Shown piece after piece: positions 5,742 to 9,551 of a stretch of 9,551 nucleotides of DNA. The notes under the pieces were generated by a model. That model saw nothing but the letters and a program-made list of their open reading frames with translations. It made no database searches and was not told where the DNA came from. Numbering within the stretch: the stretch's first letter is position 1; each line of letters begins with the position of its first letter. Origin of the DNA: Bacillota bacterium (GTDB lineage Bacteria > Bacillota > Clostridia > Oscillospirales > Butyricicoccaceae); assembly GCA_030705725.1 (NCBI GenBank), contig JAUZPW010000038.1:1-9551 (forward strand). Reading direction: 5' to 3'. The translations under genes and the position numbers were made by a program.

Positions 5742-6980
5742 ATGAAAAAGGTTGTTTCATTCATCCTGGCTCTGGTAATGGTTCTCAGTCTGGCAGCCTG
5801 CAGCAAACCCAGCGGATCCCAGACGTCGTCCACCCCTGCTTCCTCCAGCGGCAGCGCAAGCGAAGCCGGTTCTAAGCCGGACTCTTCGAACCCCATAAAA
5901 ATCGGTTACCTCGCATGGGCATCCGGCTCCGACGCATATTTCGGACTGGTTGCTATAGCGGCTCTTAAGGACCGTATAGCGGACATCAACGCGAAAGGCG
6001 GCCTGCTGGGCAGAGAAGTACAGCTCATATGGTACGATATTTCCCAGGACTTCTCCGAATCCGTCAATGCGACGAACAAGCTTATAAATCAGGATCATGT
6101 CACCGCGATCATCGGCCCGGACGGCAGCCCGTTCGCTATCACGCTGGGCGGCATTGTTGAACAGGCCAAGGTTCCCCTTCTTCCGAACTGCGGCAACAAG
6201 GAAGTTACCGTTAATAAAGACGGCACAGTGAAGCCTTACGTTTTCCGTGTCGCTCCTGTTAACTCGCTGACCTACGAAACGCTCGCGCAGTACGCTTACA
6301 AAGTGCTCGGTGCCCGCAAGGTAGCGCAGCTTACCGAATCCACCAACATAAGCACCGTTGAATCCGCTAACGAATTTGACGCGGCGTTCAAAAAGCTCGG
6401 CGGTGAAATCGTTGCCAATGAAAGCTACATGCAGAACGACACCGAGTTCCGCGCTCAGATCACAAAAGTCGCCCAGGCGAAGCCCGAATACGTGTTCATG
6501 CCCGCCGCGGCTTACAAGGAAGTTTGTAACTTCGCAAACCAGCTCAACGACATGGGCTACAAAGACATAAAGATCCTCGGCTCCGACGCATGGTATAACG
6601 ACGACGCGCTTAAAGTAGCCGGCAACTCCCTCGACGGCGCAATCGTTATTTCCGCTCTTGATATGAACTCCGAAAATATCAAGCCTATGGTCGACGATTT
6701 TGCAAAGAAGCATGCCGAGCTTAACGCCAGCCTGCATCTTTACGCTCTCTATGCATGCAATGCTCTTCAGTTTGTCGAATACGCGATCAACAAAACACAG
6801 TCAACAGACGGCCCCACGCTCAAGGAAGCGCTTGAAACAACCGACGGTGTTGATATGTTAACCGGCGGCAAGTGGAAATTCAACGAAAACCACGATCCTG
6901 TTGGTCCTCAGTTCACCATCCTGTCCATTGAAAACGGCAAAGCGGTTTCCAAGGGTTCCTACTCTATAGAAGAGAAATGA
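5742..6980 (+). CDS. LIV-family ABC transporter substrate-binding lipoprotein
   Basis: The 412-residue protein is a periplasmic-binding-protein type I (LivJ/LivK-like) solute receptor, anchored to the outer face of the membrane as a lipoprotein. Residues 1-19 are a signal peptide (KK, then a hydrophobic core). The lipobox is L17-A18-A19-C20. Residues 21-50 form a flexible linker rich in Ser, Gly and Pro. The binding domain starts at PIKIGYLA (51-58) and contains family features: DINAKGGLLGREVQL (81-95), AIIGPDGSPFA (122-132), QAKVPLLPNCG (141-151), FRVAPVNS (168-175) and the second-lobe ILGSDAWYN (278-286). The ATG at 5742 is chosen over a TTG at 5727 because it begins a standard signal peptide and follows AAGGTGAG (5731-5738). 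The gene lies 32 A/T-rich bases behind the amidohydrolase homologue. LIV receptors bind amino acids, amides, urea and aromatic acids; the neighbours suggest a nitrogenous ligand here, but this is inference. Confidence 0.95.
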   Translation: MKKVVSFILALVMVLSLAACSKPSGSQTSSTPASSSGSASEAGSKPDSSNPIKIGYLAWASGSDAYFGLVAIAALKDRIADINAKGGLLGREVQLIWYDISQDFSESVNATNKLINQDHVTAIIGPDGSPFAITLGGIVEQAKVPLLPNCGNKEVTVNKDGTVKPYVFRVAPVNSLTYETLAQYAYKVLGARKVAQLTESTNISTVESANEFDAAFKKLGGEIVANESYMQNDTEFRAQITKVAQAKPEYVFMPAAAYKEVCNFANQLNDMGYKDIKILGSDAWYNDDALKVAGNSLDGAIVISALDMNSENIKPMVDDFAKKHAELNASLHLYALYACNALQFVEYAINKTQSTDGPTLKEALETTDGVDMLTGGKWKFNENHDPVGPQFTILSIENGKAVSKGSYSIEEK

Positions 6981-7021
6981 TTCGAACGAGGGGGAGAGCG
7001 ATCTCCCCCTCACTACTCGAA
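6981..7021 (+). promoter_or_regulatory. Strong mRNA hairpin between the binding-protein gene and livH
   Basis: GAGGGGGAGA (6988-6997) pairs perfectly with 7002-7011 across a GCGA tetraloop (GNRA type). An outer TTCGA/TCGAA pair (6981-6985 with 7017-7021) can extend it. The stem begins directly after the stop codon and has no T-run, so it is probably not a simple terminator. The position fits a 3' stabilising or processing hairpin that would let the binding protein be made in excess over the permeases, as seen in other ABC operons. The remaining bases to 7059 hold only the livH ribosome binding site. Confidence 0.7.
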
Positions 7022-7059
7022 TAGGATACCTGAAACCTTAAATTAGGAGGAAAATAGCG

Positions 7060-7938
7060 ATGACGGTATTTTTCCAGCAGATCGTCACAGGCCTGTCCAT
7101 CGGCAGTATTTATGCGCTGCTGGCTGTCGGATACGCGCTGGTTTTCAGCATCTACAACTTTTCGAACTTCGCGTTCGGCGTTATTATGATGGTCGGAACA
7201 TTCGGCGCTTTTTATGCCATCAACCTGGCTCATGTGCCGCTTCCCCTCGCGATTGTAATCGGTATGATAGTCGCGGCCCTTGCGTCCGAGCTTGTTGAAG
7301 CCAGCACCTATCGTCCTATGCGCAATAAGCATTCCCCGCGCCTGTTCCTTATGATCGCCGGTATCGGCGTCAATTTTTTCGTTGAAAACCTCGCAATCCA
7401 GACTCTCGGCTCAAGCGTTAAGCCTTTCCCCTCAAACTGGGGCAGACAGATCATCCATTTCGGTCATCTCAGCATCGCGTGCGTTGACGTTCTGTCCGGC
7501 GGCGTCGCGATTCTAATGCTCATATGTCTTTGGTGGTTTATTTTTAAGACAAAGATCGGTCTCAGCATCCGTGCGAGTTCTTTTGACGTTAACACCACAG
7601 GACTTATGGGCGTAAACGTCGATATGGTGTCGTTCGCGGTTTTTGCATTATCAGGTTTGACAGCCGGTGTCGCCGGCGTCGTTTACGGTATGAAATATAC
7701 AGTATACCCTTCTATGGGCGCTGTTTCGAATAAAGCGTTCGTGGCAGCGGTTATCGGAGGCCTAGGCAGCCTGCCCGGAGCTGTAATGGGCGGGATAATT
7801 CTGGGTTTGCTTGAAACCATGGTATCCGCCTATATTTCCTCCAGACTGCGCGATATGATCGCATATTTGGTTTTGATTATTGTTTTGATCTTCTTTCCCA
7901 ATGGTCTTATTGGCAAGAGCGTCAAAAACAAACTGTAA
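7060..7938 (+). CDS. livH: LIV-type ABC transporter permease, LivH-like
   Basis: A 292-residue inner-membrane permease of the branched-chain amino acid/amide transporter family, of usual length for LivH. The start TVFFQQIVTGLSIGSIYALLAVGYALVFS and following NFSNFAFGVIMMVGTFGA are the typical first helices. About eight hydrophobic segments are visible (near 8-30, 36-55, 60-78, 95-113, 145-162, 188-210, 225-252, 264-280). The cytoplasmic coupling region toward the ATPases is at RASSFDVNTTGLMGVNVDMV (171-190), and GGLGSLPGAVMGGIILG (233-249) is the conserved late motif. The start is supported by AGGAGG at 7045-7050. It should pair with LivM to form the translocation path. The name records family membership; leucine, isoleucine or valine need not be the substrate. 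Confidence 0.95.
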   Translation: MTVFFQQIVTGLSIGSIYALLAVGYALVFSIYNFSNFAFGVIMMVGTFGAFYAINLAHVPLPLAIVIGMIVAALASELVEASTYRPMRNKHSPRLFLMIAGIGVNFFVENLAIQTLGSSVKPFPSNWGRQIIHFGHLSIACVDVLSGGVAILMLICLWWFIFKTKIGLSIRASSFDVNTTGLMGVNVDMVSFAVFALSGLTAGVAGVVYGMKYTVYPSMGAVSNKAFVAAVIGGLGSLPGAVMGGIILGLLETMVSAYISSRLRDMIAYLVLIIVLIFFPNGLIGKSVKNKL

Positions 7939-7953
7939 GGGGAGGTTAAAGGA

Positions 7954-8853
7954 ATGTATCAATACTTATCCGGAATTCTCAGCATAATTTCCATTAACGT
8001 CACGGCAGTTTGCGGCTTAGCCATACTGACCGGCTTTACCGGAATGTTTTCTTTGGGCCACGCGGGCTTTATGTCGATCGGAGCTTACGCGTCCGCAATA
8101 TTAATGCTTAACTGGAACGTGCCGTTTATCCCCTCCATGCTTTTCGGCGGGTTTGTGGCGGCCTTGGTCAGCCTCATCGTCGGTTACCCGACCATGAAGG
8201 GCAAGATGCGTGGCGACTGCTTCGCCATAGCAATGATGGGCTTTTCAGAAGCCGTGCGTCTCGGCCTGTCCAACATCTATCCTTTGATTAACGGAGCTTT
8301 GGGCCTTAGCGGCATCCCGAAATACAGCGAGGCCTGGGTAGTGCTGCTGATCGCCGCTATATGCGTTTGGCTGACCTATAACTATTCCAAATCCAAACAC
8401 GGCCGCATCGCCCTTTCCGTCCGTGACGAAGAGACGGCCGCCGAGCTTATCGGCGTCAACGTCGTCAGGGAAAAGATCAAGAGCTTTATGATCTCCGCTT
8501 TCTTCTGTGGCATGGCGGGCTGCATGTACGCCTGCTACTACACCTTCATTACACCGAATACCTTCTCGATCACCACCTCGAATAACCTCCTTGCCATGGT
8601 CGTGCTCGGCGGCATGGGCTCCGTGACCGGTCCGACTCTGGCCGCCGCGTTCCTTGCCATGATGCCTGAAATGCTGCGTATAGTTCAGAAGTGGCGTCTC
8701 GTTATCTACGGCCTTATCATTATCTTGGTTATGCTGTTCAAGCCGGAAGGCCTGATGGGCGGCAAGGAATTTTCATTGAAGGGCCTTGTCGGCTTATTCA
8801 AGCATAAAAAGGCCAAAGCTATCGCTGGGGAAACCAGGGAGGTGACAAAATGA
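7954..8853 (+). CDS. livM: LIV-type ABC transporter permease, LivM-like
   Basis: A 299-residue multi-pass permease, partner of the LivH-like protein. Diagnostic stretches are LTGFTGMFSLGHAGFMSIGAY (25-45, the LivM hallmark near the first helices), INGALGLSGIP (112-122), the ATPase-coupling segment GRIALSVRDEETAAELIGVNV (149-169) and VVLGGMGSVTGPTLAA (216-231). A basic cytosolic tail follows FKPEGLMGG (262-270). E. coli LivM is longer because of extra N-terminal residues; this length is normal for the family in Gram-positives. It starts 15 nt after livH with GGAGG at 7941-7945, and its last four bases overlap the ATPase gene (ATGA), a sign of coupled translation. Confidence 0.95.
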   Translation: MYQYLSGILSIISINVTAVCGLAILTGFTGMFSLGHAGFMSIGAYASAILMLNWNVPFIPSMLFGGFVAALVSLIVGYPTMKGKMRGDCFAIAMMGFSEAVRLGLSNIYPLINGALGLSGIPKYSEAWVVLLIAAICVWLTYNYSKSKHGRIALSVRDEETAAELIGVNVVREKIKSFMISAFFCGMAGCMYACYYTFITPNTFSITTSNNLLAMVVLGGMGSVTGPTLAAAFLAMMPEMLRIVQKWRLVIYGLIIILVMLFKPEGLMGGKEFSLKGLVGLFKHKKAKAIAGETREVTK

Positions 8854-9551
8854 GTTTTCTGGAAATCAAAGATCTAACCATTCAGTTCGGCGGATTAAAG
8901 GCCATCAGCAACGTCAGTCTCAATCTTGAGCCCGGCCAGATGATCGGTCTTATAGGCCCGAACGGTGCCGGCAAGACCACTTTGTTCAACGCCATAACGG
9001 GCGTTGTGGAAACGACCTCAGGCAGCATTACCTTTGAGGGCCGCGACCTTAAAAAGTTTAAACCCAACGAAATAGCTCACCTCGGCATCAGCCGTACTTT
9101 CCAGAATATCCGTCTTTTCAATAAAATGACGGCCGCAGAGAACGTGGCCATCGGCATAAACAGCGTAGCCGACTACGATATTCTTTCCGCCATGCTGAGC
9201 CTTCCGAACGCGCGTAAAAAAGACAGGGAAATGCAGCAGAAAGCCCTTGAATACTTAAAACGCGTCAACCTTCAGGATTATAAGGATGCTGTATCCGACT
9301 CTCTGCCATACGGCATTCAGCGCAAGTTGGAAATCGCCCGCGCCATCGCGACAAAGCCGAAGCTCCTTCTTCTGGACGAGCCCGCCGCCGGTATGAACAA
9401 CGAGGAAACTCAGGAGCTGATCAAATTTATCCGCGACATCCATCAGAAAAATGAAACAAATATGGCTATTATTCTGATCGAGCATCACCTGGAAGTCGTT
9501 GTGAATCTGTGCAGCGATATCTACGTGCTCAACCTGGGCTCCGTTCTGGCC
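8850..9551 (+). CDS. livG: LIV-type ABC transporter ATP-binding protein, LivG-like (cut by the right edge)
   Basis: I translated 234 codons from the ATG at 8850 to the window end with no stop. The product is a cytosolic ABC ATPase that energises the LivH/LivM pair. Walker A is GPNGAGKT (36-43), the Q-loop is RTFQNIRLF (82-90), the signature is LPYGIQRKLEIARA (152-165, the LPYGxQ variant usual for LivG), Walker B is KLLLLDEP (171-178), and the switch His is H212 in IEHHLEVV. LivG proteins are about 255 residues, so only some 20 residues are missing. The start overlaps the livM stop by 4 nt, and GGAGGTGA (8838-8845) is a near-perfect ribosome binding site 4 nt upstream. A second ATPase gene (livF) is expected immediately downstream but is not in view. 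Confidence 0.95.
   Translation, partial: MSFLEIKDLTIQFGGLKAISNVSLNLEPGQMIGLIGPNGAGKTTLFNAITGVVETTSGSITFEGRDLKKFKPNEIAHLGISRTFQNIRLFNKMTAAENVAIGINSVADYDILSAMLSLPNARKKDREMQQKALEYLKRVNLQDYKDAVSDSLPYGIQRKLEIARAIATKPKLLLLDEPAAGMNNEETQELIKFIRDIHQKNETNMAIILIEHHLEVVVNLCSDIYVLNLGSVLA

Noticed and set aside
4558..5760. Long minus-strand open frame (400 codons) opposite the amidohydrolase homologue
   Set aside because: It is antisense to a gene with clear homology over its full length, the translation has no recognisable motif, and no convincing minus-strand promoter or ribosome binding site was seen. It is a codon-bias shadow.
5757..6737. Minus-strand open frame (326 codons) opposite the binding-protein gene
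   Set aside because: It is fully antisense to a certain lipoprotein gene and its product has low-complexity composition; it is a shadow.

Overview
The window looks like a chromosomal segment of a Gram-positive Bacillota species, most likely a clostridium of the Oscillospirales/Ruminococcaceae type. That placement is inferred. It rests on strong AGGAGG-type ribosome binding sites, a lipoprotein with an LAAC lipobox and a long Ser-rich linker, moderate-GC genes separated by AT-rich gaps, and TTGACA-N17 promoters. No rRNA, tRNA, CRISPR array, transposase or phage gene is visible.

Layout. Positions 1-116 (minus) hold the first 38 codons of a membrane protein resembling an ECF-transporter S component. 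Positions 117-606 have no convincing gene. They contain a dense array of inverted repeats (about 194-384) flanked by an exact 10-bp direct repeat, a minus-strand promoter candidate, and a terminator-like hairpin (519-561). Positions 607-1767 (minus) encode a cytoplasmic sialidase-like (BNR/Asp-box) beta-propeller. Positions 1768-2171 form a divergent control region with two good opposing promoters and several operator-like repeats.

From 2172 to the right edge lies one co-directional plus-strand operon. It encodes an allantoinase/hydantoinase-type cyclic amidohydrolase, a short aldo/keto reductase, an Atz/Trz-type amidohydrolase homologue, a LIV-family lipoprotein solute-binding protein, two LIV-type permeases (livH, livM) and a LIV-type ATPase (livG, cut by the window edge). 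A livF-like ATPase is expected just outside. Several junctions overlap (TAATG, ATGA, ATGA), which implies translational coupling. A strong hairpin sits between the binding-protein gene and livH.

How the genes may work together (inference): the LIV-family ABC transporter imports a small nitrogen-containing compound. The first amidohydrolase, with all metal ligands intact, opens a cyclic amide or ureide, and the aldo/keto reductase acts on a carbonyl-containing relative or product. The most unusual element is the third gene. It has a clear amidohydrolase scaffold, but by manual alignment all five metal-ligand positions are replaced. It may be a non-catalytic partner or binding subunit, or an enzyme with new chemistry, within a catabolic operon whose substrate is unknown. 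The divergent sialidase-like gene may share its regulation.
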